A DNA stretch of 64,000 nucleotides from Certhia americana (taxonomy: Eukaryota > Chordata > Aves > Passeriformes > Certhiidae): positions 124,001-188,000 of the forward strand of contig JAGMWU010000076.1 in the NCBI GenBank assembly GCA_018697195.1, written 5' to 3'. Below the pieces are notes generated by a model. The model did no database searches. It worked only from the letters and a program-made list of their open reading frames with translations, and was not told the origin of the DNA. Shown here piece after piece: positions 51,760 through 62,560 of the stretch; position 1 is the first letter of the stretch; every line of letters begins with the position of its first letter. The position numbers and the translations under genes are program-made.

Positions 51760-52195
51760 TTTTACAGAGCCTTGATAAACGAGGAGCAGCCCAAGGTGGG
51801 AGGAGGAAGCGCGGAGCGGAAGGGACCGGGGATGAGCGGTGAGGGATAACAAAGAGTCAGGTGCAGCGCCGTGCGGCGCCCTCCCGGCCGCTCGTGGACG
51901 GCTCTGGTCTTTAAGCACTCCCCTCACAATTAAATAAGAAAACGGGAAAGCCGCGGAGGCAAAAGCCGCGTCCGTGCCGGCAGCTGCAGCGCTGGGAGAG
52001 GCGAGTGCATTGTGCGGGGAGCGGGTGATGGGACGGCCGTCCCGCCGCATCCCACGGGATAGCGGCGCGGAAAGGTGCGCCCGGCGCGGCCCCGGGCACG
52101 GCCGCGTCCTGCAGGTTGGCCGCGGAGCCAAACAAACGGCGAGCAGAGACGGGGATTTCAGCAATGGCGAGAGGGAGGGGGGAGCGGGAGGAGGG
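51760..52195. promoter_or_regulatory. CpG island 3
   Basis: CpG-dense sequence with many CCGCG, GGCGCGG and GCCGCG words (for example 51867-51895, 52025-52135). It ends in a purine-rich GAGGGGGGAGCGGGAGG stretch before an A13 run. The 141- and 103-codon frames are GC-rich Arg/Ala/Ser/Pro translations with no domain. Probably part of the same promoter cluster as islands 1 and 2. Confidence 0.75.
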
Positions 52196-52204
52196 GGGTT
52201 AAAG

Positions 52205-52217
52205 AAAAAAAAAAAAA
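52205..52217. repeat. Poly(A) tract, 13 bases
   Basis: A homopolymer at the downstream edge of CpG island 3; a second A17 tract follows at 52378-52394. Confidence 0.9.
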
Positions 52218-52377
52218 GGGTGGGGGTAAATCAGGATATGATAAACAGCACTGAAAAATGGCAGGAGGATAATGTTTACTTTTGAATCCCTGGCCCGCTG
52301 CCAGCCTGGTGCTGGTTTTTAGGTTAGCAGAGGTTGGAGGAAGGGCCAGACTGAGGCGGGGCTTGCTGCTGTCAAGG

Positions 52378-52394
52378 AAAAAAAAAAAAAAAAA
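52378..52394. repeat. Poly(A) tract, 17 bases
   Basis: An A17 run followed by GGGGGC. No retrocopied sequence was recognised upstream. Confidence 0.9.
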
Positions 52395-55273
52395 GGGGGC
52401 TGCAAATTGCTGTTCTCAGCTTTTTTCTCTCCTCTCCTCCACCCCCGCCCTCCCCCGAAAAAAGGCAGTGCTTTCTCTTAGGCTCTTAAAAATGATGCAG
52501 AATTTTAACCATCTGCTGTACTCGGAGCTCTTCGCTGGTGCTGCACAGCAGAATTTTTGCAAGGGGAAGAAATTGCAAAGCTTTCCAAAATAGGAAACTG
52601 TTTGTAAGCGTGTAAAATATTTTAGGGACTCCTTTCTTTAAAGAAAGATTCTATTTAATTGCGGACTGAGAAGTGGGTATTAACAGAAACTGAAACGTTT
52701 TTCGCCTACTGTGGATTTTTTTGCTTGAAGAGACGCAGGTGTACTGCTCCATCACAGCTTTGCAAACGCAGCGTGAGCAATCGGAGACTCGGGAAGTGTA
52801 CAGTGATGGGAGCTGATCGTTTTTGTATCGCTGTGATTTTTTTTATTTCGAGGCTCGCTCTGGAAGTGTAGACATAGCTGAATGCAGCAAAGTTATCCCT
52901 TTACCAGCTGCCTGTGTGTATATGGGAGTAAAATTATTTAATGAGCAATATGGGGGCTGGCAAAGGAACCATGTAACTGCCACGGCCTCCTGAACTACCA
53001 TAGTATGTCCAGTGCACAAAGGGAGACTATTCCTAAATAATAAGGGATGGGGAAGAGGCTTTGGAAGTGATGAAGCTTAAAGGAGAAAGTAGAAGGAGTC
53101 TTTAATGTGGAATCCTTACTTCCCATAAATTAGATTAACTGTTTAAATGCCATGAACAGCAAATTGAATATTTCAGACGTTCATAAATCAGAATATAATG
53201 TTTGTCTAGAGCAAGAGCTAAGAAAATTGAAGGTTATTGGCTCATAATTCATCTACGTATTTAAGATAAATTAGTAAGTTACAGGAAAAAGAGATTGTAG
53301 TGAAATATTTGAGGCATGCAAGCATTTGAGGTTCCTTTGAAAATGAAGTTTGGATTTTCTCTTTTAAGATCTGTCCTTACCAGATTGTTACCTCTAGTCA
53401 CTAGTTATTATTTGTAACTGTGAGGACTGTATTTTCTTTAAATGCAACCTCTATAAATAAATATTAAGAAAAGCGTGTACTTTCTGAAGCTGATGTAGAG
53501 GCCCAGCTGAGTCTCTTCATTCCGTTTAAATTTATTTTAAAAGGCTACATTACAGTGCAGATGTCTCATAGTCTACCTACGTTTTCTTATTTGTAAAGCT
53601 GATGATTGGGGCTGTATTTTGTCACCTGTTGCCTACACAGGAAAAAAGGGGCTGGGGGAGGGGGAAGAATATTTACTGATCGTGCAAGCTTTTGCAGGGA
53701 ACTTGTTCATCGTTTCATTACCAATTGGTAAAATCCAGCCACTTTTTTCCCTCTGCTTTTTGGTGCCCCAGAAAATCGTACAATATGTGTGCTTCAGACA
53801 GTGCCAGAGAAGCATAATGAGGTGTTTAGTCACAGTTTGGATGTGGTATTTGTAGAAAACAGTGCAGGAACTGTGGGCTGGGTTTTCAAGGGAATAGTCC
53901 TTGTAATCCAAGGCTGCCTAAATCCCAAACTGGTATCCAGGCAATAGCGGCACTAAATTCTCTGTTTACTTTTTGTTAGGCTCTTGTCTGCTGAACATTT
54001 TCCTTTTCTTGCAAGGACTGCAGCATGGCTGGGCATTTTGATGGTGGGGTTTGTTGGTTTGGTTTAGGGTTTTGTTTTGTTTCTTCTGTTAACCCTTGGA
54101 TTTCTGTCCGCTCCCTTTATTGCAGAGCATCTCCGTAAATAGGAATGCAGACAGTCTGGAGTAAGTGTGCTTTTCTGATACGGAATATATGGATGGGAGG
54201 GCTTGGAAGGGTGAATCAGTAAAATACTAATGTGCTAGCATTTTCCCTTATTGTGTATTTAGATTTAAGAGTCAGTGGTGTAGCGGAGCACTCTGGTATA
54301 AATGGCAGTCTTATCTAATACTCTGCAGTTTAGAGAACAAAGATTTCTTTGGGGATAGCCACATCTGAAAGACTTCAGTATTGATGTACTCTGTCAGTTG
54401 TACATATTTCACTGTATGTGCAAATACAGCATTATGCAGGCTTTGAGAATTCAGAATTGTACATTAGAAACCTGTTAGGATATAGGACTGTATGGAACTG
54501 CAAACACCTCAACTAGTAGTGAATTGTATCACTTGCTTATAGCAGTGTTTTTCTGTGGGTGTACAATTGTACATGAATAAATATGTAGAAGATGCTGGTC
54601 TTACAAAATCAGTTTGGATTTGGTGTTACTTATTATACTACTTGTTATTTAATATACTACTTGTCATCCCCTAACACACATCTCAACATAACCTCTGCTC
54701 TTATTTTCGTACTAATTTTTTTCTTTCAGCAAGCATAATAGCATGAATCTGTGGATCCAGATTATAAATATAGTTCCAAATTTAAATAAACAAGCAGCTT
54801 ATTTTAATATTAATTTCACAGTCCTAATGATAGTTAAACAAAAGTATCTTTTTGCAATTATTGCAAAAAAAAATTGAGCTGAAGTTAATGAACCCTAAAT
54901 GTCGTATTTCTGGTTTGTTGTTGAATGCTGGAGCTGGCTATTTGAAAATAAGTAGGGTTTTTTTGAGATATGGGGGAAGTTTGCTTTCTCACTTTGAATT
55001 CATATTGACTATTTTCTGGTTAAATAGAATATGAAATATAGTATAATTAAAGTGTTGTTTAAATAATGAATTAAAGTCAGCAGATGACACAATATGCTAA
55101 ACAGTTTATAGCAACAATCAGTTTCCAGATAATTCTGTGTACTGCTGAATTATGAACAAAATAAATTGTATGAAATATAATAAGAGTAAGGACATATTGT
55201 CTGATACTTTCTATGCAGCATCATTATTACCTGTGAGAGTTTGAGTGATACATGAGCCAGGAAAGCCTTACCC
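52395..55273. other. Non-coding sequence downstream of the CpG islands
   Basis: Composition returns to AT-rich. A pyrimidine-rich stretch CTCTCCTCTCCTCCACCCCCGCCCTCCCCC lies near 52428-52457. The stretch around 53.47-53.62 kb is repeat-free and may be conserved non-coding DNA. Only short frames (60 to 103 codons), none recognised. If a gene starts in the islands and runs plus, this would be its first intron, but no splice junction can be shown. Confidence 0.45.
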
Positions 55274-55336
55274 TTTTTTTTTTTCCTTTTTTTTTCCTTT
55301 TCTTTTTTTGTCCTTTTTTTTGGGGGGGGGGGGGGG
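55274..55336. repeat. Poly(T)-rich tract joined to poly(G)15
   Basis: About 48 bases of T runs broken by CC or C pairs, then an uninterrupted G15 run and a TGGTTTGG tail. The G run may form a quadruplex, and its length is likely unreliable in an assembly. Confidence 0.95.
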
Positions 55337-55691
55337 TGGTTTGGTTTTTATAAATATAAAGTCATAAATCTGCCTGAGTGTTAAACCCATAGAATCCCTG
55401 AAGAGACAAGTTCTGGGATGTGTCTCTCAGCTTGTCTTGTGCTGGCATCTATTACTGCTACAAAACATACAGGTTCATCTGAAGATTCTTGAAAAGCCCC
55501 TGTTCTGTGAATTTTTCCACAATGGACATGTCATATAAAACTGTAAAAAAAAGATAGCCAGAGGGCTTAGTTCTGCTGTCAGCATAGAACACGTTTCCAT
55601 TAATTTTTTTCTGTGGTTTGAATTGAGATTCAAATCAGGCCTACCAAATTTGTTTGAAATTAAACAAAAAATACAAATATGGTAGTGTGTG

Positions 55692-55694
<3 letters not shown>
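55337..55694. other. Non-coding sequence between two simple repeats
   Basis: AT-rich, no frame of note, nothing recognised. Confidence 0.55.

Positions 55695-55738
<44 letters not shown>
55695..55738. repeat. (AT)22 dinucleotide microsatellite
   Basis: Twenty-two uninterrupted AT units, self-complementary and therefore able to form a cruciform. Probably highly polymorphic. Confidence 0.97.
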
Positions 55739-55743
<5 letters not shown>

Positions 55744-58379
55744 TCTAATCTGTCTAATTAAATCAACAATGCGGTATCTGGAGTCCATTAAAAATGTGGG
55801 GTTTGTTTTGTGTTATTTTTTTTTCAGTGCCTGACTGGGAAAGTATTTAATGGTCAGTGGAAAAAAATGAGGAAGAGGAGGGTGTGGCTGCTGCTGGGAG
55901 GCTCTGGCCCTGCAAAGGGTCCCTGGCTTGTAGAGATGTGGTCCTGCATCAGCACAAAGCGAAGACTTCTTTTAGGTAAAACTGAATTATTCTCTTTTTT
56001 TGTTGTTGTTAATCAGAAAACAGGCAAGCATGTAATCCTGCTATTTCTTATGCCTATTTTTGGAGGCTGGTCAGGGGTCCTCACCTGTTTGGTAGCTTTA
56101 TTCTCATCTTGTTTTGTTCCAGACTTTTCAACTCTTTCCCTAATCAGTCATGACAAGAACAACAAAGACTAGTTTCAGCTCTGCAGAGTAATAAGAGAAC
56201 TGGTTTGATGTTTTGTTTATTCTGAATAGCCAGTGAGGGACTGATCCTGTATACACACTGGGGTGGATCTGTACCCACAAGTGAATTTTCATTTCCACTC
56301 TGCATTGTGCCTTTAGTCCCTGAGCTGGTACGTATAAGCACAGATACTTCTGGCTATAGTTCTTTATATTATGGCCACAATTACAGCATCATAAAATCTT
56401 GAAATGAAACTGAGACTATTTTCAGGTTACAATTCTTGTGAGGTGAAATTTTGGCAGTATTTTTAGCAAAACTGGAGGAGTCTGGTTTGCTTTCTCTCTT
56501 TTTTCTTTTCTTTTTTTTTTTTTTTTTTTTTTTTTTGAGATATAGGCCCTACTTGTTACAAGGGCAATTTGTTAATAATGCTTATTTACAATTTCAGTTC
56601 TGACCAGTTGATGTTAAAACTATTTTTATGCAGTGGTACAGTTTTAGCATTCTTTTTTTATTTATTTTTCTTTTTTTGGCTTTGCTGCTGCAAATATAGT
56701 TTGAAAATGTGTGAGTTCTACTGATACCATAAGATAGAGCTGATGAAACTTCAGTAGTAAAACCACTCACCGGTGTGGTTACAGAATCTGCTCCCACATC
56801 TCATGTCTTATATTTGAGCTCATCATCTCTTAATTATGTATCATTGTCTTTCTTTGAAGAGCAGCAGTGTGTGGGTTGTGGTGAGGTATTCTCACAGCTT
56901 GGGTAAATTGTTAGCCACAAGACCAAAGGCTGAGTGTAGCAAACCACTGTATGGAATGGCAGTATCCCAGGATCTGACACACAACTTGGACTCTCTTATA
57001 ATTATTAAATGGGTTCTGCAAATAATGATGCATGGATGGGAAAAAAGATAGTAAGATAAAGAAAAGGAAATGCCTTTATGTGTTATGAAGCAGAGTGCTA
57101 TACACAACATTTATTTAGCAAAGCAAAGTATTACAATTTAGGTTCTTGCTAATTATTTGTGGTGGCAGGGGGGAGAGCAGGTGGCAAAGCAAACGTGCAT
57201 GTTTTTACATGGTTTTGTGACATTTGAATGATACCTTGACTGTGTTGTGTCAGGCACCATAGCTAGCTTAGAGGATGAGGCATTTTGCTTTAGATGAAGT
57301 GAACTTGTCTATTTTCTTGCCATTTCTTTTGGCCACAGAAAACAGAATTTGAAATTACTGCACTGGAACAGGCTCACAGTGTAATTAATGCCAAGTCTAC
57401 ATTGACATTTTTTACACAGGGTTGGTTGGTAAGAGGCTGAAGTTGACCAACATCAGGTCCTTTTGGAATTGTCCTTGTCAGAAAGTGGGGCAGGCAGGTC
57501 CCTTGCGCAAAGGTCCCTGTGATCTTTCCAGCAACCAATCCCATCCAACACTGTATTTTTGTAGAAAATAATTCTTTCTGGTTCCTGCTGGTGTCCCTTA
57601 ACAAGGCATGGATTTTCACCTGCTCAGGCTGCACACTGAAAAACAATATATTCCTATAGTTTAAATTTACTGCTTGCTTAATTTAGCTGAATCATTTCCC
57701 TTTCAAGACTGGAAGCAGGTGAGAAAGTCAGACTACAGATCCTGACTTTGAGACTCTGTATCTGTTGTGCTCCCTGTTGCTCATGTGCTCACTACATAAA
57801 TAAGTTTGATCACTTTGTGTTTTCATATATGGCAGTCTCTTAAAAGTGACGCTGTTGTAGACACCTGCCTTTGCACTCCTATTACTTCTGTAGCTTTAAT
57901 GAGGAAAGGCTCATTAGCATTCTTCAGGAAGCTTCCCTGGCAGTTGGATTTTAGAAGGATAATGTTTTCAATACAGGACTCTGTTTTCCTGCTTGGCTTA
58001 CCTGACATTATTGCATATGCCTGAAAGTTTCTGATGGTTTGTTATGGTGGCACCCAGGTCCTCCCCTTAGAAAATGTTGCAATATGATCTCCTTAGAAAT
58101 TATTAAAAATAATATTTATTGTGTTTCACATTCACTCAGCTTGGTTAAACCCTTCATTAGCCCTAGTACCCACACCTTGCCTGTCGTTTTTGCCACTCTT
58201 TATTTTACAGCTGATCTTTCTAGACATTAACTGAAGTTAAAAACTGATACCAGCATGGCCTCTGCATTCAATAGCTCCTAACATTTCTCTTATCTATTTC
58301 TCGTTTCATTCACACATTTTACTTTTGGCTCCTTAGCTTGTTTTTAATCATGATTCCGACTTCCAGTCATGACTATTGT
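55739..58379. other. Non-coding sequence, no gene seen
   Basis: AT-rich. A 120-codon plus frame at 55810-56172 follows a T-rich tract and TTTTCAG, resembling a splice acceptor, but the protein has no recognisable domain and starts with homopolymer-derived residues. A T-rich tract lies at 56491-56536. The rest has only short frames. Confidence 0.5.
56491..56536. repeat. T-rich tract ending in poly(T)26
   Basis: A CT-rich lead-in followed by a T26 run ending in GAGA. Possibly the poly(A) end of a minus-strand retrocopy, but no body was recognised. Confidence 0.95.
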
Positions 58380-58480
58380 GTTTTCTTTATGGTCTTCATG
58401 AGTCACGTTGTCAAAGCCCTTTTGAAAGGCCAAATAAATAATAATGAATTCTGTGGATGAACTCAAAGTTAAAAAAAGAT
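58380..58480 (-). mobile_element. Ancient CR1-like LINE fragment (minus strand)
   Basis: Reading the minus strand through about 58437-58390 gives IYLAFQKGFDNVTHED. This corresponds to the conserved reverse-transcriptase palm motif YLDFxKAFDxVxH of CR1-clade LINEs, with the catalytic-region Asp replaced by Ala. The nucleotide wording TTGTCAAAGCCCTTTTGAAAGGCC is the usual reverse-strand look of this motif. The flanks are too decayed for me to extend it with confidence, although parts of 58.1-58.9 kb may belong to it. Inactive. Confidence 0.5.
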
Positions 58481-61319
58481 GTATTTTTTGTTATATTATC
58501 AATGTTGGTTTTCTCCCCATTATGTAATCCCTCCTCAGGCATTAAAGTTATAATCTTTTAAAGTAGCCTTCCAGACGGTTTACTAAATCACAGAATTCAT
58601 TGGCATGTAATCTGGATCATGATTTGTGGCTATTTTTGAGGACTGCTATCCTTTCATTCCTGATAAAGAGTGCAGATTTTTGTTGGAAGCCCTGCCTACA
58701 ACCTTGGGCTGCTTCTGAAAGGCTGTGTGTGTTCTCAGAATGGCTTGCCTTTAATTTATCCCTTTATTTCAACACTTTCTGTTTTGCTATCTGCTGTTCT
58801 TTCACCTTTTACTTGCAAAAGAATTGATTAATGGGATTTGCTATTTGAAAGGACCAGAAGGGACAATTTCATGACTTGAATATCATAGATTTTTCCATCT
58901 GTATTAAGTCTAAAAACTTCTTTTCAGCCTGAAAGTTACTTTTTGGTCTGGATTTCTGGGTATCAGGAGATAGAGAGGTGTATCTTAGAAGATGAGGTAG
59001 GGTCAGGATTGCTCCATCCCCTCAAAAAATGGACAATGCAAGGATTTTGTGTTACAGGATCATGTTTCTTCTGTTTTCCTGTTCCAGAGAAGGAACATCT
59101 CATTCCCTCGCTTTCCTGAGTGTTGTTTTTGCTTCCCATCTTGGAGGGAGAGTGCTGTTTCCTGGTGGGAAAGTGAAAGAGAAGTGAAAAAGAAAAGACT
59201 AGAAATTTCCACAGGAACAGAGAGTGGGTATTTTATTTTTTTTTAATGAACATCCCAGATTAGGAACCCAGCTAATAAGAAATGTTAGTATGGTCATACA
59301 GGGTGAGAACAGGCAAGGTTCCTCTTTTGCATAACTAAATAGCTGAAGGTCATAATCAGCCATTATTTTTTCTGTGGTGTTTTTCGTCCTCTTTCTTCAC
59401 TCCCTTTGTTTCCTAGTACTATGTCAGACTTGCCAGACAATTGTTGTGCAGTCTTCCTGCTTCTAATGTTATGTCAATAAATTGTCCTTATGCCACTGGT
59501 TCAGTCCTTATGCTCCAAATCTCCATTTTTAAATCTTAGTGTCTAAGTATATTCTTTGTTCTGGTTGTTTCAGTCCAGTGCTTTTTGGAAAAGGTACCCC
59601 TTTGCCTCAGCCTGATACAAAGCTTTGCTCAGTACTCACATTGCTCTTGCCCACCTGCTCCTTCTGTGTCTAGAGATTTTGTTACCCTTTTTCCCTGATG
59701 GATATACTATGCCTGCATAATGTTTTGTGCCCCAAAGCAGAATGTTTCCCTTGAAATTAATGGAAGATCTGATGAACGTACAACATTATTTTAAATACCT
59801 GCCGTACGCTTTTGCTTTGTCCTGGACACAGCCTTTTCTAAACCTACTGTCAAGGCTTTCTGACTCCACTTTCTCTCCTTGACTCCTGGTATATAATAAA
59901 AAACCCAATACTATCATATCAGATTTCAGGGAACAGCAATCAGAGGAAAGTGTGTTACTAGATTTGGCTGTTTCAGGCACAGAACGGGACAGGTGAGAGT
60001 TACCCCTTGTGCCAGTTGTTCACTCACCTGCAGTGGGAATGCTGCCCATCACGGGGCAGACACATGGTTTGGAAGTTTCTTCTTTACTCTTGGCTGTGTT
60101 GGAACCTGCAGTAAGTTTCTTGCTGGGGTGAGAAAAGATCAGAAACTACAGGAGCAGGAACTGCAGTGGTGGGTGAAGAAGAGTCAGTGCAGGCTGGGTG
60201 TAAAGAGATCCCATCTTGCCACACCTCTTGCATTAATTTGTGCTGCTAGAAACTAAAAAGGTGAATATATTGTTATGGATCCAAAACTGGCTATTTTGCA
60301 CAAAGTGTCTGAGAATGGAAGGACACCCTCTCAGCCCTCCCCCTGTATGGTTCATGCTGTTTTGTGGGACTCTAGGACCTTGATTTTTGGAGTTTTGGTC
60401 TCTCTTGGTCCTCTTCTCAAAGTTTCTGGTGGTGGGTGATCTCATGCTGATTCCAGCTCATTAACCCTATGTGGGTTTTGTCTGTGGTGCTGAGCTCCTT
60501 ACACCAAAGGCCTTGATCAAAAGCTTGCCCCCTTGCCTGGCCCAATTCCTGTTATTTTCTTCTGGAAGCTCTAACATAATGTTCAGCTTAATCAGAGGTG
60601 CCTCTGCCAGAGGATAAAGAAGGGAAAATATCTTAGTCTGAACCAGTCTCTTGTATGTGCTCTTTTCCTCCTCTCTTGGCCATCTAACTGATGGTAACAT
60701 CTGCTTCCCAGTGAGCCACATCATCACAGCTGAGGAAACCAAGGTACAAAGTAAATTTGTGATCATTCAGGAGGCCAGTGGATTAGAGGTGAGAACGGAA
60801 AGGAGACACTCCAACATGTATGTTGCCAATGCAGCATTAATTTAGCCCTTTCAAGAGATGATCCTCTTAATATCCATATTAATAATGATGTTCTAAGATA
60901 TGAGAAGTTGGTAAGGGAAATCTTATCAGCCAAAATAAGTGCTTATTTAGCCTGAAAAAGTTTAGCAATCAGCATATGTAAAATTTTTTGTAAGACAGCA
61001 TATTTTCGATTTATTTTCCTTGTTCTCTTTGCAAGTGAGCCATCATGGAATTAGCAATTGTCTACAGCAACAGGCAACTTCTCTGCCCATCCACAGACCA
61101 CAGAATATTTTAAGAATTTAATTTATAATAGTTACTTACACTTTTTAATAACCACTGTAAGACCCAATCAATTTTGTAAGTCAACTCAGAATTTTTCAAA
61201 AGGAGATACAAAATTTAAAAAATTGTAATGAGATTATAAGTTTTCACTTAGAATATTTTGATAACTTTAAAAATAACTTTCAAGCAGCTGGCTAGCTCTG
61301 CAGAAATTAACCCAGTTCT
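58481..61319. other. Non-coding sequence, no gene seen
   Basis: AT-rich. Frames up to 99 codons, none recognised. Some of the beginning may be further decayed LINE sequence belonging to the fragment at 58.4 kb. Confidence 0.5.
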
Positions 61320-61860
61320 GACACGTGAATTTGTACAGACTTTCGCTCTGAGAATAATGTGCCCGTGAGCCATGACAGCTTAAGGTGTCTCTTTCTTGAA
61401 GGGGGAGTAGGTGGGGAAGTCCAGTGATTTAGTGACTGAAGAGAGTTGCCACTTGCGTGAGCTCCATCCCTGGGGATATGACCTTTTTAATCCTCTTTAG
61501 TTAATGTATTGGTGATCTTTACTTAGGCAGAGTAAACAGTGCTGTTCTGAACAAAGGGGAGGTCATGCTTCCTGCATTACACTCTGACCCCAGGGTCACG
61601 GCCTTTGTTCACTTCTCAATGGGAATTGCTCTCCGAGGGCCACCACAAAATGGAGAACTAATTTCGGCACGTGCTGGCGGAGAATGGCAGAGTATCAGGT
61701 TTGCCTCTGCCGAACCTCCGAGGGCGCCGTGCTCGCAGCCAGAGGAAAAGTCAAACTGTTTCAAAGAGGACGTATTAGGTCTTTAATTACCAGTGGCCGT
61801 GGCACTTAATCCCTCGTTGAACTAAATATATTGCTTGGGTCTTCCCCCTGTAATTCAACT
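61320..61860. promoter_or_regulatory. Candidate conserved non-coding block (strongest outside the islands)
   Basis: Repeat-free, GC-balanced sequence with scattered CpGs and dense site-like words: TGACCCCAGGGTCACGG near 61587, an inverted TGACC/GGTCA nuclear-receptor-like motif, GAACAAAGGGG near 61550, CTCCGAGGGC near 61632 and again CTCCGAGGGCGCC near 61717, and GGTCTTTAATTACC near 61777. A 73-codon frame at 61565-61786 is not credible as a protein. The texture is that of a developmental enhancer; conservation could not be tested. Confidence 0.4.
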
Positions 61861-62199
61861 GCTCACTTCTCAGCCTTTAAATTTTATTTATTTTTTTTAA
61901 AACCCCTACTGGGTTCTTCCAAAGGAAGAAGTGCGGACCAGTGAAAAATAGCGCTTTCTTCCCTTGAAAGAAAGTGAGAAAGCACGTGGCAATTGTACCA
62001 TCCAACTTGGGCCTCTGAGGTCTCAGAACGAGCCTTGTTTCTCAGCCCGTAAGGAACTGTGGTGCTGTGTCCCAGAAGATTGTATTCACGACCTTTTCCA
62101 TAACTTTTTCTGTGTGTTGCAGCAGTGCACACACACACAGGGCCCTGTGAGGCCAAGTATGGCAAGCATGGGGTACTGAGCCAGAGAGAACTAGAACTT

Positions 62200-62560
62200 C
62201 TTCATCTTTATCACTGATTTTATGCAAGAAGGCTGGGATTTTTTTTATTATTATTATTTTCTTGGCTTCGAAAGGAACTGGCGGCAGAATGTGATGCATC
62301 TCATTTTTAGTTGCTGTGACTAGGGAATGTATATAAACATGGAAGCTGAAATAAATTATCTGGAAGACTTGCATAGAGAAAACCACCTTTTACCAAAAGC
62401 TGGTTCTTTTTCGTCTGTATGCTCTTTTTGCTCAGCAATAAAAACCCGTGAAATATAATTTTTAATCATAAAATAATTAAGTTATAATCACTTAACTTCA
62501 GTCAGCATACGGCTTTTCCATGTTTCTTCCTTCTATCAACAAAACCCCAAACAAAAAAAA
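62200..62560. promoter_or_regulatory. Candidate conserved non-coding block
   Basis: Repeat-free apart from an ATT run near 62245-62260. It contains CAGCAATAAAAACCCG near 62434, TTTTAATCATAAAATAATTAAG near 62461 and ATGTGATGCATCTCATTTTTAG near 62289. The AT-rich homeodomain-like words resemble those between the CpG islands. Inference from texture only. Confidence 0.28.

Noticed and set aside
51739..52164. 141-codon minus-strand frame in CpG island 3
   Set aside because: No domain, biased composition, and overlapping open frames on the opposite strand; explained by CpG richness.
55810..56172. 120-codon plus frame after a T-rich tract and TTTTCAG (possible exon)
   Set aside because: The protein starts with homopolymer-derived residues, shows no domain, and no donor or downstream exon fits.
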